Source: Streptomyces bicolor (lineage in GTDB: Bacteria > Actinomycetota > Actinomycetes > Streptomycetales > Streptomycetaceae). Taken from it: DNA of 64,000 nucleotides. The notes beneath the pieces were generated by a model, which searched no databases, was not told where the DNA came from, and saw only the letters and a list, made by a program, of their open reading frames with translations. Both the position numbers and the translations under genes were made by a program. Below, one piece after another: positions 1 through 8,206 of this stretch; position 1 is the first letter of the stretch; each line of letters opens with the position of its first letter. The stretch lies in the NCBI RefSeq assembly GCF_000719285.1, contig NZ_JOFS01000032.1, positions 62,001 to 126,000 on the forward strand, written 5' to 3'.

Positions 1-15
1 CCGGACGCGGAGCAC

Positions 16-1014
16 ATGCTGGGGCTGTGGTTCCAGGAACACGCCGAGGACCGGCGGGAGTTCGTGACCGCGGTCCTTACCGGCCTGGGTGACCGGGGAT
101 GGACGGCCACCCGGTCGTGGCTGGCCAAGCAGCTGCCGGAGGGGCGGACGGTGACCGCCACCGCCTTCGCGCAGGGCGGTTGGAGCTCACAGCTGCGGCG
201 GCTCACCCTCGACGACGGCACGCGGCTCGCGCTGCGCACCTTCGTGAAGCCCTTCTTCCGCCGGCACGCACCCGGCCTGCTGACGCGCGAGGCGTCGGTC
301 CTCACCCTGCTCGCCGCCCAGCAGGCCGTACCGGCACCCCGGTTGATCGCCGTCGACGCCACGGCCGAGCACTGCGACCATCCCTCGCTGCTGATGTCTC
401 TGCTGCCGGGCCGCGTGCGGGTCGACGAGGTCGCCGAGGAGGATCTGGACCGTCGCATGGATCTGCTCGCCGCTCAACTCGCCGCGATCCACACGGTCGT
501 ACCGGACGAGCGCCCGCGGACGTACCAGGCGTGGACGTCTGCCGAGTGGGTACGGACGCCGGGCGGCCCGCTCTGGGAACGGGCCGTGGAGGTGATCCGC
601 CGTGATCCCCCGGCATACGAAGGCTGTTTCCTGCACCGGGACTTCCACCCGGGGAACGTGCTGTTCAGCGGCGAGGGCGCCCAGTTGCGGATCAGCGGTG
701 TCGTCGACTGGGTGGAGACGTCGTGGGGCCCGGCCGACCTGGACGTCGCCCACTGTTCAACGGCACTGGCACTGCTGCACGGCCCGGAGCACGGACTCGG
801 CTTCCGCGCGCGGTACGAGGCGCACGGCGGACGCCGACTCGCCGACTCCGCCGACCACTTGTACTGGCGGCTGCTCGACGCCCTCGCCTACTCCCCCGAC
901 GCGGCGAAGCTCGCCGGGCCGTGGCGTGAGCTGGGGCGGACGGATCTGACGCCGGAGGTGCTGGGCGGGCGGTTGGCGGAGTATGTGGCGGGGTTGCTGG
1001 AGTTGTACGGCTGA
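16..1014 (+). CDS. Aminoglycoside phosphotransferase-family protein (5' end uncertain)
   Basis: This is an APH/choline-kinase-fold phosphotransferase of unknown substrate. The catalytic loop HRDFHPGNVL is at residues 207-216, with the catalytic Asp at 209, and the metal-binding Asp is in VVDW at about 231. The N-lobe begins near FAQGGWSSQ at about residue 51. The frame stays open to the window edge, with five codons before this ATG, so the true start may lie upstream. The first 45 residues are not typical of the family core and could be an extension. The gene converges on the DUF2252 gene. Members act on antibiotics, sugars or other small hydroxylated molecules, and nothing here tells which. 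Confidence 0.85.
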   Translation: MLGLWFQEHAEDRREFVTAVLTGLGDRGWTATRSWLAKQLPEGRTVTATAFAQGGWSSQLRRLTLDDGTRLALRTFVKPFFRRHAPGLLTREASVLTLLAAQQAVPAPRLIAVDATAEHCDHPSLLMSLLPGRVRVDEVAEEDLDRRMDLLAAQLAAIHTVVPDERPRTYQAWTSAEWVRTPGGPLWERAVEVIRRDPPAYEGCFLHRDFHPGNVLFSGEGAQLRISGVVDWVETSWGPADLDVAHCSTALALLHGPEHGLGFRARYEAHGGRRLADSADHLYWRLLDALAYSPDAAKLAGPWRELGRTDLTPEVLGGRLAEYVAGLLELYG

Positions 1015-1045
1015 CGGGACATCGGAGCCGTACGGTTGACGCCGG

Positions 1046-2404
1046 TCAGACCCCGGGCTCGGCCCTGATCACCCCGGCCGCGACGGCCGCGCCCAGCGAC
1101 GCGTGGTCGGCGGTGGTCTGGTCGGCGTAGGACAGGGCGAAGTCGGTGACCGCGTGGTCGAAGGTGTCGGCCTTGCCCAGATAGCCCGCGATGGCGATGC
1201 GGTCGCCGGAGCGGGCGTGGGCCCGGGCGAGGGCGGTGCCGCACAGGCGGGCGTAGGAGCGGAGGTCGTCGGGGCTCATCCCGGCGATGTCCGCGGAGCC
1301 CTTCATGTCACGCAGCTGACGCCAGTAGAAGGCGCGGCCCTCCGGCCCGGACATCCAGCCGAGGAAGACGTCACTGGCGGCCTGCAACTGCCGCTGGCCC
1401 GCGACGACGCGATGGCCGGGGTGGGTGTACGGCCCGGTCGGCAGATACTCCTCCAGTACGGACTGCCGCGCCTCCTTGATCTGCAGGAACAGCGGGTCGT
1501 CGGCGTCCCGTCCGGCGAGCAGCACGATGAAGCAGCGCAGGCCGACGCTGCCGACGCCGACGACCTTGCGGGCGGCATCGACGAAGCGGTAGCGGTCGAG
1601 GAGCAGGCGGCGCTCCTCGGAAAGGGTCGAGCGGTAGTCGCTGAAGATCTTGCGCAGGGAGGCAACGTCGGAGGTGCCCGCGGGTTCGAGCAGTGGCGGG
1701 TCGTGGACGATGCGGCGGCGCCCGTCGACCACTTCGGTGAGCTTGCCGTAGGCCTGCAGGCTGGTGCGGCGGCGGGCCCGGCCGAGGGTGGCCTCGACGC
1801 GGCGGCGGTCACGGGAGGAGCGGACCAGTGGCAGGAGCTCGGCGGCGTCGATGCGCGTGTACCAGACGTCGAGCTCGCCGAGCCGGGCCAGTCTCCGGAT
1901 GGCCGTGCGGTACGCGGCCACGGCCTCCCGGGTCGCGCGGCGGACCTTGGCCTCCGGGTGGCCGTTCTCGCGGGCGGCCACGGCGACGGAGGCGGCGAGC
2001 CGTTTGACGTCCCACTCGAACGGGCCGCGGTACGTCTCGTCGAAGTCGTTGAGGTCGAACAGGAGGGCACGTTCCGGGGAGGCGTACAGGCCGAAGTTGA
2101 GCAGATGGGCGTCGCCGCACAGCTGCACGGTGAGGTCGGTGTGCGGGGCGACGGCGAGGTCGGCGGCCATCACGGCGGCGGCGCCGCGCAGGAAGGCGAA
2201 GGGGGACGCCGCCATCCGGCCGTACCTGATCGGCAGCAGCTCCGGCAGCCGGTCGAGGCCCTGGCGTTCCAGTACGGCGACGGGGTCGGGGCGGTCGACC
2301 GAGGGGAGCCAGGAGGCGTGGGCGGAGCGGGGGGCCCGCTTGCGGGCGGCCTTGCCGCGGAGCTCTCGGTCGGCGGGGGTGGTGGGGGTGCCGGGGGCCG
2401 TCAC
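1046..2404 (-). CDS. DUF2252 domain protein (kinase-like fold)
   Basis: This 452-residue protein belongs to the DUF2252 family, which is widespread in actinomycetes and has no settled function. Visible family motifs are GDAHLLNFG at about residues 97-105 and FDLNDFDE at about 116-123. They resemble the catalytic loop and metal-binding Asp of protein-kinase-like phosphotransferases. A GTG start at 2404 is chosen because it overlaps the TGA of a short upstream reading frame (GTGA), which suggests coupled translation. An upstream GTG in frame at about 2440 is possible. The frame stays open far upstream, but that translation is low-complexity and overlaps the divergent gene. The gene is convergent with the phosphotransferase at the window start. 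Confidence 0.85.
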   Translation of the reverse strand: MTAPGTPTTPADRELRGKAARKRAPRSAHASWLPSVDRPDPVAVLERQGLDRLPELLPIRYGRMAASPFAFLRGAAAVMAADLAVAPHTDLTVQLCGDAHLLNFGLYASPERALLFDLNDFDETYRGPFEWDVKRLAASVAVAARENGHPEAKVRRATREAVAAYRTAIRRLARLGELDVWYTRIDAAELLPLVRSSRDRRRVEATLGRARRRTSLQAYGKLTEVVDGRRRIVHDPPLLEPAGTSDVASLRKIFSDYRSTLSEERRLLLDRYRFVDAARKVVGVGSVGLRCFIVLLAGRDADDPLFLQIKEARQSVLEEYLPTGPYTHPGHRVVAGQRQLQAASDVFLGWMSGPEGRAFYWRQLRDMKGSADIAGMSPDDLRSYARLCGTALARAHARSGDRIAIAGYLGKADTFDHAVTDFALSYADQTTADHASLGAAVAAGVIRAEPGV

Positions 2405-2475
2405 GAGAGGTCGGCTCCGCGTGCGGCTGGCCCGCACGGTGCCTGGCGTATGCCGTACGTGCCCTCGCTGCCCAT
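2401..2475 (-). other. Candidate 24-codon leader ORF coupled to the DUF2252 gene
   Basis: An ATG at 2475 has a good ribosome-binding site (GGGAGG, 4 bases upstream) and reads 24 codons, starting MGSEGTYGIRQ. Its TGA overlaps the likely GTG start of the DUF2252 gene. It may be a translated leader that delivers ribosomes to the main gene. It could also be the true N-terminus separated by a sequencing error, since it sits one frame away from the DUF2252 frame. Confidence 0.4.
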
Positions 2476-2674
2476 CGCGCCTCCCGCTGCCACGCCCGCT
2501 CGGACGGGGACCCACGCCCTGTTCGCAGTGAACGGCGGGACGAGGCTCGTACGCATGCCGGATACGGCGATCGGGTGACGGCACCGGCGGCCGGCTCGAC
2601 GGCGGGCCACTGTCAGTGGCGCCCGAGATGATGCGTTCAGGAACCAGGTGTCGGCGTGACGGGTGGAGGCCGGG

Positions 2675-3859
2675 ATGGGTGAGGGGCTGCGGTTCATCGG
2701 GGTGGCCGAGCGGCGGGCTCGGCTGGGGTTGCGGCATCGGCTGGGCGGGGCGGCGCGGGCTGCGGGCCCGGCCGAGGTCGCCGAGTCCCTGGTCGCGCTG
2801 CACGGCACCGATCCGGCGACCGTGTACCTGGCCGTGGGCGCGCGGCTGGCGGAGCCCGCCAAGACCGTCGCTCGGACCGAGCGGGCGCTGTACGAGGACC
2901 GGGCGCTGGTCCGGATGCACGGCATGCGGCACACGGTGTTCGTGTTCCCCACCGAGCTGACGGCGGTCGTCCATGCCTCGACCGGCCTCGCGGCCGCCGC
3001 CCGGGAGCGTGCCTCCCTGATCAAGGACATGGCGAAGGCGGGCGCGCCGGACGCGGCATGGCTGGCTGAGGTCGAGGAGTCGGCGCTGGCCGCACTGGCA
3101 CGGCGCGGTCAGGCCACGGCGGCCGAACTCGCCGAGGACGAACCGCGGTTGCGCGAGCAGTTCGTGTACGCCGCCGGGAAGAGCTACGAGGGCGTGCACA
3201 CCGTCTCGACGCGACTGCTCCGGGTGCTGGGCGTCGAGGGGAAGGTGGTGCGGGGGCGGCCGCTGGGCTCCTGGACGTCCTCGCAGTTCCGGTGGGCCGT
3301 CGCGCCTGAGCATCCCGAGCTGCACGTGGGCGAGGCGCAGGCGGAGCTGCTGCGGCGCTGGCTCGCGGTGTGCGGGCCGGCGACGGAGGCCGACCTGAAG
3401 TGGTGGACGGGGTGGCGGGTGACCGAGGTGCGGCGGGCCTTGGCGGCGATCGGGGCGCGGGCCGTGTCCCTCGACGAGGGCACGGGGTACGTCGTCGACG
3501 GCGACGTCGGTCCCGTGGCCGGGCCCGCGGAGCCGTGGGCGGCGCTGCTGCCCGCCCTCGACCCCACGGCGATGGGCTGGCAGCGACGGGAGTGGTATCT
3601 GGCGCCGGAGCTGTGGCCGTCGCTGTTCGACCGGAGCGGCAATGTGGGGCCGACGGTGTGGTGGAACGGGCGTGTGGTGGGCGGGTGGGCCCAGCGGCCG
3701 GAGGGGGAGATCGTGTGGCGGCTGCTCGACGCCGAGGGCGTCGGGCGGGACGCGGAGGCGGCGATCGCTGCGGAGGCGGAGCGGTTGCGGGGGTGGGTGG
3801 GGTCGACGCGGGTGACACCGCGGTTCCGGACGCCGCTGGAGCGGGAGTTGTCGGCGTAG
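2675..3859 (+). CDS. Winged-helix DNA-binding protein (HTH_42/AlkZ superfamily)
   Basis: This 394-residue protein has the length and layout of the HTH_42 family, whose characterised members (AlkZ, YcaQ) are DNA glycosylases that unhook alkylated bases or crosslinks. In AlkZ-type enzymes the first winged-helix region carries a QxQ or QxD active-site motif. Here the equivalent stretch reads ALHGTDPATV (residues 41-50), so the Gln pair is absent. The protein therefore belongs to a divergent branch and glycosylase activity should not be assumed. The ATG start at 2675 is set by a GGAGG box five bases upstream. The gene is divergent from the DUF2252 gene. Confidence 0.8.
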   Translation: MGEGLRFIGVAERRARLGLRHRLGGAARAAGPAEVAESLVALHGTDPATVYLAVGARLAEPAKTVARTERALYEDRALVRMHGMRHTVFVFPTELTAVVHASTGLAAAARERASLIKDMAKAGAPDAAWLAEVEESALAALARRGQATAAELAEDEPRLREQFVYAAGKSYEGVHTVSTRLLRVLGVEGKVVRGRPLGSWTSSQFRWAVAPEHPELHVGEAQAELLRRWLAVCGPATEADLKWWTGWRVTEVRRALAAIGARAVSLDEGTGYVVDGDVGPVAGPAEPWAALLPALDPTAMGWQRREWYLAPELWPSLFDRSGNVGPTVWWNGRVVGGWAQRPEGEIVWRLLDAEGVGRDAEAAIAAEAERLRGWVGSTRVTPRFRTPLERELSA

Positions 3860-3892
3860 GGGTTTTCGCCCCCGCCGCCCCTACCCGTCCCA

Positions 3893-3990
3893 TCCCCCAG
3901 GGGCTCCGCCCCTTCGACCCCGCCAGGGGCTCCGCTCCCTGGACCCCTGTCGGCCCGAAGGGCCTCGTCCTCAAACGCCGGACGGGCTGA
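3893..3990. repeat. Dispersed GC-rich repeat, copy 1
   Basis: This intergenic segment between convergent genes has nested GC-rich dyads around CAGGGGCTCCG and ends in CTCAAACGCCGGACGGGCTG. The same end, in opposite orientation, is at 41636-41709. Its hairpins may also end transcription of the winged-helix gene. Confidence 0.7.
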
Positions 3991-4040
3991 TTCAAGCGCC
4001 GGGCCCCCCAAAAAATCGAGGGGCGCCCGGCGCCATCTGT

Positions 4041-4367
4041 TCATCGCGAGTAACGCATGAACGCCCGCACCATGTGGCACGTCGTCTCCGACGGCGGATG
4101 GACCCCGATCATCTCCGCCGTGCTTCGGATCGTCTCGTTGCGCGCCTGGTTCGGCATGTAGACGCCCGAGTCGAGGAGCGCGATCGCCAGGCGCATGGCC
4201 TTGAGGCGGCGGTTGTGGGTGATGTACCACTCGCGCGGCCGGCCCGGCGGCAGCGCCCGCTTCTCCAGGGGCGCGTACGGCAGGTCGAGCAGCACCGGGT
4301 GCTTCGCGGTGGACTGGGTGGGCAGCGGCTTACGGGTCGGCTTCGGCTTCAGTGCGGCAGCGGGCAC
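4041..4367 (-). CDS. Conserved hypothetical basic protein
   Basis: This 108-residue protein is of no family I recognise. The N-terminal third is rich in Pro and Lys (KPKPTRKPLP); the remainder contains REWYITHNRRLKAMRLAIALLDSGVYM and a C-terminal HMVRAFMRYSR, given here in separate pieces: REWYITHNRR, LDSGVYM and MVRAFMRYSR. No signal peptide or membrane segment is visible. AGGAGG lies directly before an in-frame ATG but six bases from the next GTG, so the GTG at 4367 fits best. The ATG two codons earlier is the alternative. Confidence 0.65.
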   Translation of the reverse strand: MPAAALKPKPTRKPLPTQSTAKHPVLLDLPYAPLEKRALPPGRPREWYITHNRRLKAMRLAIALLDSGVYMPNQARNETIRSTAEMIGVHPPSETTCHMVRAFMRYSR

Positions 4368-4597
4368 AGGCATCCTCCTGTCGCGGTCAGGGCGCTCACC
4401 GGAGACTTCGCTGTCCCCGGCGATTCCCTCGAACACTGCTCCCATTCTACTGGCCGCAACTGACAATCAGGAGTCCATGGAGGGCATCAAATGCCCAGGT
4501 CGGACCAGGATTTGGCGGCGTGTCACACCAGCTCCGCGAGATGCGCGTGAGACGGCGAAAAAATCGAACAGAGTCCACGCGGGCTACCGTGTGCCGC

Positions 4598-4957
4598 ATG
4601 GAAATCTGGATCAACCCCGCCTGCTCCAAGTGCCGCAGCGCGCTCACGCTTCTCGACGCCGAGGGCGCCGACTACACCGTCCGCCGTTACCTGGAGGACG
4701 TGCCCACCGAGGACGAGATCCGGGCCGTGCTGGAACGGCTCGGACTGGAGCCCTGGGACATCACCCGGACCCAGGAGGCCGCGGCGAAGGAGCTCGGGGT
4801 CAAGGAGTGGGCACGGGACGCCTCGGAACGCGACCGGTGGATCAGGGCCCTCGCCGAGCACCCGAAGCTCATCCAGCGGCCCATCATCACCGCCGATGAC
4901 GGCACGGCCGTCGTCGCCCGCACCGAAGAGGCCGTACGGGACGCTCTGTCCCGGTAG
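4598..4957 (+). CDS. ArsC/Spx-fold (arsenate reductase-like) protein
   Basis: This 119-residue protein has the thioredoxin-like ArsC fold. The N-terminal WINPACSKCRSA carries Cys9 and Cys12, and Cys9 is at the position of the catalytic Cys of glutaredoxin-coupled ArsC. The later LIQRPIITADDG corresponds to the conserved RPI segment, whose Arg contacts arsenate. No arsenic resistance genes (arsB, arsR, acr3) adjoin it, so its role as arsenate reductase or as another ArsC-family redox protein is open. The start is the ATG just before the conserved MEIWINP; there is no strong ribosome-binding site. Confidence 0.85.
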   Translation: MEIWINPACSKCRSALTLLDAEGADYTVRRYLEDVPTEDEIRAVLERLGLEPWDITRTQEAAAKELGVKEWARDASERDRWIRALAEHPKLIQRPIITADDGTAVVARTEEAVRDALSR

Positions 4958-5015
4958 TTGAGGGTTTGTCGGGCGGCGGGTGCCGGGGCGGTGCGCGGTG
5001 TTACCCTCCGCCGCC

Positions 5016-5876
5016 ATGACCTTCGGTGATCAAGGAATGCCGCACGGGCAGCAGCCCCAGCCGTACGGGCCGTACGGGCACCAGCCCGGGCCATATGGAC
5101 AGCAACCCGACCCGTACGCCCAGTTCGTGGCCGAGCAGGAGCGGATACGTCGCCGGCGTCGGACCCGGCGCGCGGTGGCCGCCGGGACGGGCGTCGTCCT
5201 CGTCGCGGCCATCGCCGCCGGTGCGGCGATGTACCGGGGCGGGGAGGGCGACCCCGAGGCGGGCTCACCGGCCCCGACGGCCGTCTCCGATACGCCCGTT
5301 CCCACCGTCGACGTCACTCTGCCCTCCGACGCGCCGACCGCTCTCCCTTCGCTGCTCGCACGGCCGGTGATCCGCCCGGAGCAGGCGTTCCCGGACAAGA
5401 GCGTGCGCCTGAAGGACGACTCCCGGTACACGCGCGTGGACCTGGCCGGCACCACGGATTGTGCCCGCGGGATGTCGCCGGAGCTGGCCGAGCTGATCGG
5501 GCAGGGCCGGCCCTGTTCGAGGTTGACCGCCGCCCTCTTCACGGACGCCGACCGGCGTTCGCAGGTGACGGTCACGGTGCTGAGTTTCGAGCGCGTCGAG
5601 GACGCCTCCCGCGTGTTCATGATGGCCTCGATGGACCCGGTGACCTACCAGGTGGTCTCGCTCGATCCGCCGCCGGAGGCGGGGCTGCCGACGGTGCCGC
5701 CGGGCTCGGCAGGGGTTTTCCGGCGGGTGATGACCGTCCGCTCGGTGGTGTTCGCCAACGGGCAGTGGGGCGACGGCGCGGAGACGGAGGAGGCCGCGAT
5801 CACCCGGCAGACCGAGGGCCTGCTGTCGTACGTCAACGACACGGTGGTGGCGTACGAGGACGGAAAGGGTGTGTGA
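5016..5876 (+). CDS. Single-pass membrane protein with extracellular domain, unknown function
   Basis: This 286-residue protein begins with a Pro/Gln/Tyr/Gly-rich cytoplasmic stretch (about residues 1-38, repeated PYG units), then an Arg-rich stop and one membrane helix at about 51-72. A Thr/Pro-rich linker follows, then an extracellular domain of about 190 residues with two Cys (DCARGM, RPCSRL). The plan is common among actinobacterial envelope proteins. The domain is not one I can name. It lies in the same direction as the next secreted protein, about 95 bases away. Confidence 0.75.
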   Translation: MTFGDQGMPHGQQPQPYGPYGHQPGPYGQQPDPYAQFVAEQERIRRRRRTRRAVAAGTGVVLVAAIAAGAAMYRGGEGDPEAGSPAPTAVSDTPVPTVDVTLPSDAPTALPSLLARPVIRPEQAFPDKSVRLKDDSRYTRVDLAGTTDCARGMSPELAELIGQGRPCSRLTAALFTDADRRSQVTVTVLSFERVEDASRVFMMASMDPVTYQVVSLDPPPEAGLPTVPPGSAGVFRRVMTVRSVVFANGQWGDGAETEEAAITRQTEGLLSYVNDTVVAYEDGKGV

Positions 5877-5880
5877 CGCA

Positions 5881-5915
5881 GGTTACTTAAGTGACTCCTG
5901 TAACCGCTGAGTAAC
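5881..5915. promoter_or_regulatory. Cluster of GTNAC elements and inverted repeat upstream of the secreted-protein gene
   Basis: GGTTAC (5881-5886) and GTAACC (5900-5905) form an inverted repeat. GTTACTTAAGTGAC (5882-5895) is a 14-base palindrome with one mismatch. GTAAC repeats at 5900 and 5911 with a six-base gap, close to the GlnR box pattern GTNAC-N6-GAAAC. This is a likely operator for the gene starting at 5973; the regulator is unknown. Confidence 0.45.
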
Positions 5916-5972
5916 TTCGTTCGGTATCTCGTACATAGCGGCGTACGCTCCCCTACCTCTCAGGAGGCGCGC

Positions 5973-6704
5973 ATGTCGCGCAGGAGAACTGTCAGTACGA
6001 AGAAGAAGATCGCGCTGCTGGTGAGTGCGGCCACGGTGGCGGGAGGCGGTGCCTTCGTCATGGCGAGCACCTCGAACGCCTCGCAGACGCCGACGGTCAA
6101 GTCCGCCGCGGAGTCGAGCGTCTGCCAGGGGCTCGCCACCGCGCTCGGCAACAACCAGCGGTTCATCGAGGGGCAACAGGCCAGTCCGGACGCGCAGTCC
6201 GCGGCTCGGATCGCCAACCGTGAGGCCGTCATCAAGCAGATCCAGGTCCAGCAGGAAGCCTCCGGGTGTGTCGTTGGGGAGTCGGCTCAGGGCTCCCAGG
6301 CGTCGCAGCCGGCGCAGGGCGGAGAGCAGGCGGGACAGCAGGGTGGCGGTCAGCAGGCCGGCGGAGGCCAGCAGGCGGGGGGTGCCGCGCCGTCCCAGAG
6401 TGTCCCTGCGGGGAACGAGGAGGCGGGGAACGCCGGCGGCGGTGCCGCGGCCTCGGGCCAGCAGGTCTGCAACGGCTCGACCGTGACGCTCTCCGGCGAG
6501 GGCGGTGCTCCGGCGGCGTCCAGCAGCGAGTTCCCGGCCGGTACGAAGCTGAAGGTCACCAACCTGGACAACAACAAGTCCACGACGGTGGAGGTCACCT
6601 CGGTCTCCGGCAGCTGTGTGCTGCTCAACAACGCGGCCTTCGAGCAGGTGCGTGAGCCCGGCAAGTTCCTGATCCGCCGCGCGGTGATCGAGAAGGTGGG
6701 GTGA
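5973..6704 (+). CDS. Secreted Gln/Gly-rich protein with RlpA-like C-terminal domain
   Basis: This is a 243-residue exported protein. A basic start and hydrophobic helix (residues 13-32) form a signal peptide or anchor. Residues 45-90 hold a helical region with two Cys, residues about 95-160 are a Gly/Gln/Ala-rich linker with QQAGG repeats, and the last 80 residues look like a double-psi beta-barrel (RlpA/expansin type) with paired Cys. An RlpA-type domain would suggest cell-wall contact, but catalytic residues cannot be judged by eye. A strong AGGAGG precedes the ATG. Its plan recalls the secreted DUF1996 protein at 13.2 kb, which also has a helical Cys region and a Gln/Gly linker. Confidence 0.75.
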   Translation: MSRRRTVSTKKKIALLVSAATVAGGGAFVMASTSNASQTPTVKSAAESSVCQGLATALGNNQRFIEGQQASPDAQSAARIANREAVIKQIQVQQEASGCVVGESAQGSQASQPAQGGEQAGQQGGGQQAGGGQQAGGAAPSQSVPAGNEEAGNAGGGAAASGQQVCNGSTVTLSGEGGAPAASSSEFPAGTKLKVTNLDNNKSTTVEVTSVSGSCVLLNNAAFEQVREPGKFLIRRAVIEKVG

Positions 6705-7074
6705 TGCCGGGGTAGCCACGCCGTACGTGTCAGAGGTCCTGCTGCTCGCGGCCACGGGCGGCAGGACCGACGCGTCTGCCCCGTCCCGCCGCACACGGGG
6801 GGAGCGGCGGGGCAGGGGGGCGGGGCATTCCCATCGCATACGAGCCGCCGGGCCGTACTCCCCGGCGACCCCGGATGTCGCCGTATCGACTTTGCATGGC
6901 CGCTCACAGCGTGAAACGCACCACACCAATACCAGGTAACACGGGGTTCACATACGAGCAACGGCCGGGAAATCGCCTGTTGACAGGCTCGCGGACATCA
7001 AGAGCGGCGCCTCAGTGCCGCAGCGCCGCAGCACCCGCAAGTGCGCCTAGACCCACCCCCGAAGGATGTGGCCC
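6705..7074 (+). promoter_or_regulatory. glnII upstream region with possible GlnR half-sites
   Basis: This 370-base stretch has no convincing gene. Near its end CTCAC (6903), GAAAC (6913), GTAAC (6936) and TTCAC (6947) lie on a rough 11-base grid. Known GlnR sites are GTNAC-N6-GAAAC repeats, and glnII is a GlnR target in S. coelicolor. The match here is degenerate, so the exact operator is uncertain. A GAAGGA ribosome-binding site (7061-7066) precedes the GTG start. Confidence 0.4.
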
Positions 7075-8106
7075 GTGACCTTCAAGGCTGAGTACATCTG
7101 GATCGACGGCACCGAGCCGACGGCCAAGCTGCGTTCCAAGACGAAGATCATCGCGGGTGAGCCCGCCGGTCTGGACGCGCTGCCGATCTGGGGCTTCGAC
7201 GGGTCCTCCACCAACCAGGCCGAGGGTCACGCCTCGGACTGCGTGCTCAAGCCGGTCTTCACCTGCCCGGACCCGATCCGCGGCGGCGACGACGTGCTCG
7301 TGCTGTGTGAGGTCCTCAACATCGACCTCACCCCGCACGCCACCAACACGCGTGCCGCGCTCGTCGAGGTGGCGGAGAAGTTCGCCGCCCAGGAGCCGAT
7401 CTTCGGCATCGAGCAGGAGTACACCTTCTTCCAGGACGGCTACCCGCTCGGCTTCCCCAAGGGCGGCTTCCCGGCCCCGCAGGGCGGCTACTACTGCGGT
7501 GTCGGCGCCGACGAGATCTTCGGCCGTGAGGTCGTCGAGGCGCACCTGGACAACTGCCTGGAGGCCGGTCTCGGCCTCTCCGGCATCAACGCCGAGGTCA
7601 TGCCCGGCCAGTGGGAGTTCCAGGTCGGCCCGCTGTCCCCGCTCGAGGTCTCCGACCAGCTGTGGATCGCCCGCTGGCTGCTCTACCGCACCGCCGAGGA
7701 CTTCGGCGTGGCCGCGACGCTGGACCCGAAGCCGGTGAAGGGCGACTGGAACGGCGCCGGTGCGCACACCAACTTCTCCACCAAGGCGATGCGCGAGGGC
7801 TACGACGCCATCATCACCGCGTGCGAGTCGCTCGGTGAGGGCTCCAAGCCGCTCGACCACGTCAAGAACTACGGCGCCGGCATCGACGACCGCCTGACCG
7901 GTCTGCACGAGACCGCCCCGTGGAACGAGTACTCCTACGGCGTCTCCAACCGTGGCGCCTCGGTCCGTATCCCGTGGCAGGTCGAGAAGGACGGCAAGGG
8001 CTACATCGAGGACCGCCGTCCGAACGCCAACGTCGACCCGTACGTGGTGACCCGCCTGATCGTCGACACCTGCTGCTCCGCGCTGGAGAAGGCCGGCCAG
8101 GTCTGA
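7075..8106 (+). CDS. glnII: Glutamine synthetase type II
   Basis: This is the eukaryote-like, octameric-to-decameric glutamine synthetase, which makes glutamine from glutamate, ammonia and ATP in the cytoplasm. The 343-residue length and sequence (WGFDGSSTNQ at 39-48, FGIEQEYTFF, GAHTNFSTKAMR, NRGASVRIP) are those of GSII. The GTG at 7075, nine bases downstream of GAAGGA, gives the usual N-terminus MTFKAEYIWIDG; an ATG three codons upstream lies too close to that box. GSII lacks the adenylylation Tyr of GSI, so GlnE in this window should not modify it. Control is expected at transcription through GlnR and possibly GlnRII, encoded 1.3 kb downstream. Confidence 0.97.
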   Translation: MTFKAEYIWIDGTEPTAKLRSKTKIIAGEPAGLDALPIWGFDGSSTNQAEGHASDCVLKPVFTCPDPIRGGDDVLVLCEVLNIDLTPHATNTRAALVEVAEKFAAQEPIFGIEQEYTFFQDGYPLGFPKGGFPAPQGGYYCGVGADEIFGREVVEAHLDNCLEAGLGLSGINAEVMPGQWEFQVGPLSPLEVSDQLWIARWLLYRTAEDFGVAATLDPKPVKGDWNGAGAHTNFSTKAMREGYDAIITACESLGEGSKPLDHVKNYGAGIDDRLTGLHETAPWNEYSYGVSNRGASVRIPWQVEKDGKGYIEDRRPNANVDPYVVTRLIVDTCCSALEKAGQV

Positions 8107-8122
8107 TCCGCCCATGGCTCCT

Positions 8123-8161
8123 CGAAGGGGGCGTCCACCGGTCCGGTGGGCGCCCCCTTCG
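8123..8161 (+). terminator. Terminator of glnII
   Basis: A near-perfect 18-bp hairpin (arms 8123-8140 and 8144-8161, one G-U pair, three-base loop) begins 17 bases after the glnII stop. There is no U-tract, as is usual in Streptomyces. Confidence 0.8.
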
Positions 8162-8206
8162 CCGTGCGGTGACGGCGTTGTCAGTGGGGCGTGCCATCGT
8201 GGGGGC

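Noticed and set aside
1103..2578. 491-codon open frame on the plus strand opposite the DUF2252 gene
   Set aside because: It is the antisense of a gene with clear family motifs; its translation is Gly/Ala/Val-rich low complexity, as expected of GC-rich antisense frames.
4598..4957. Part of an arsenic resistance operon
   Set aside because: No arsR, arsB/acr3 or arsC partner genes lie nearby; only the ArsC fold is supported.
7075..8106. GlnII as a target of the GlnE encoded in this window
   Set aside because: Type II glutamine synthetases lack the adenylylation Tyr loop; GlnE acts on type I enzymes.
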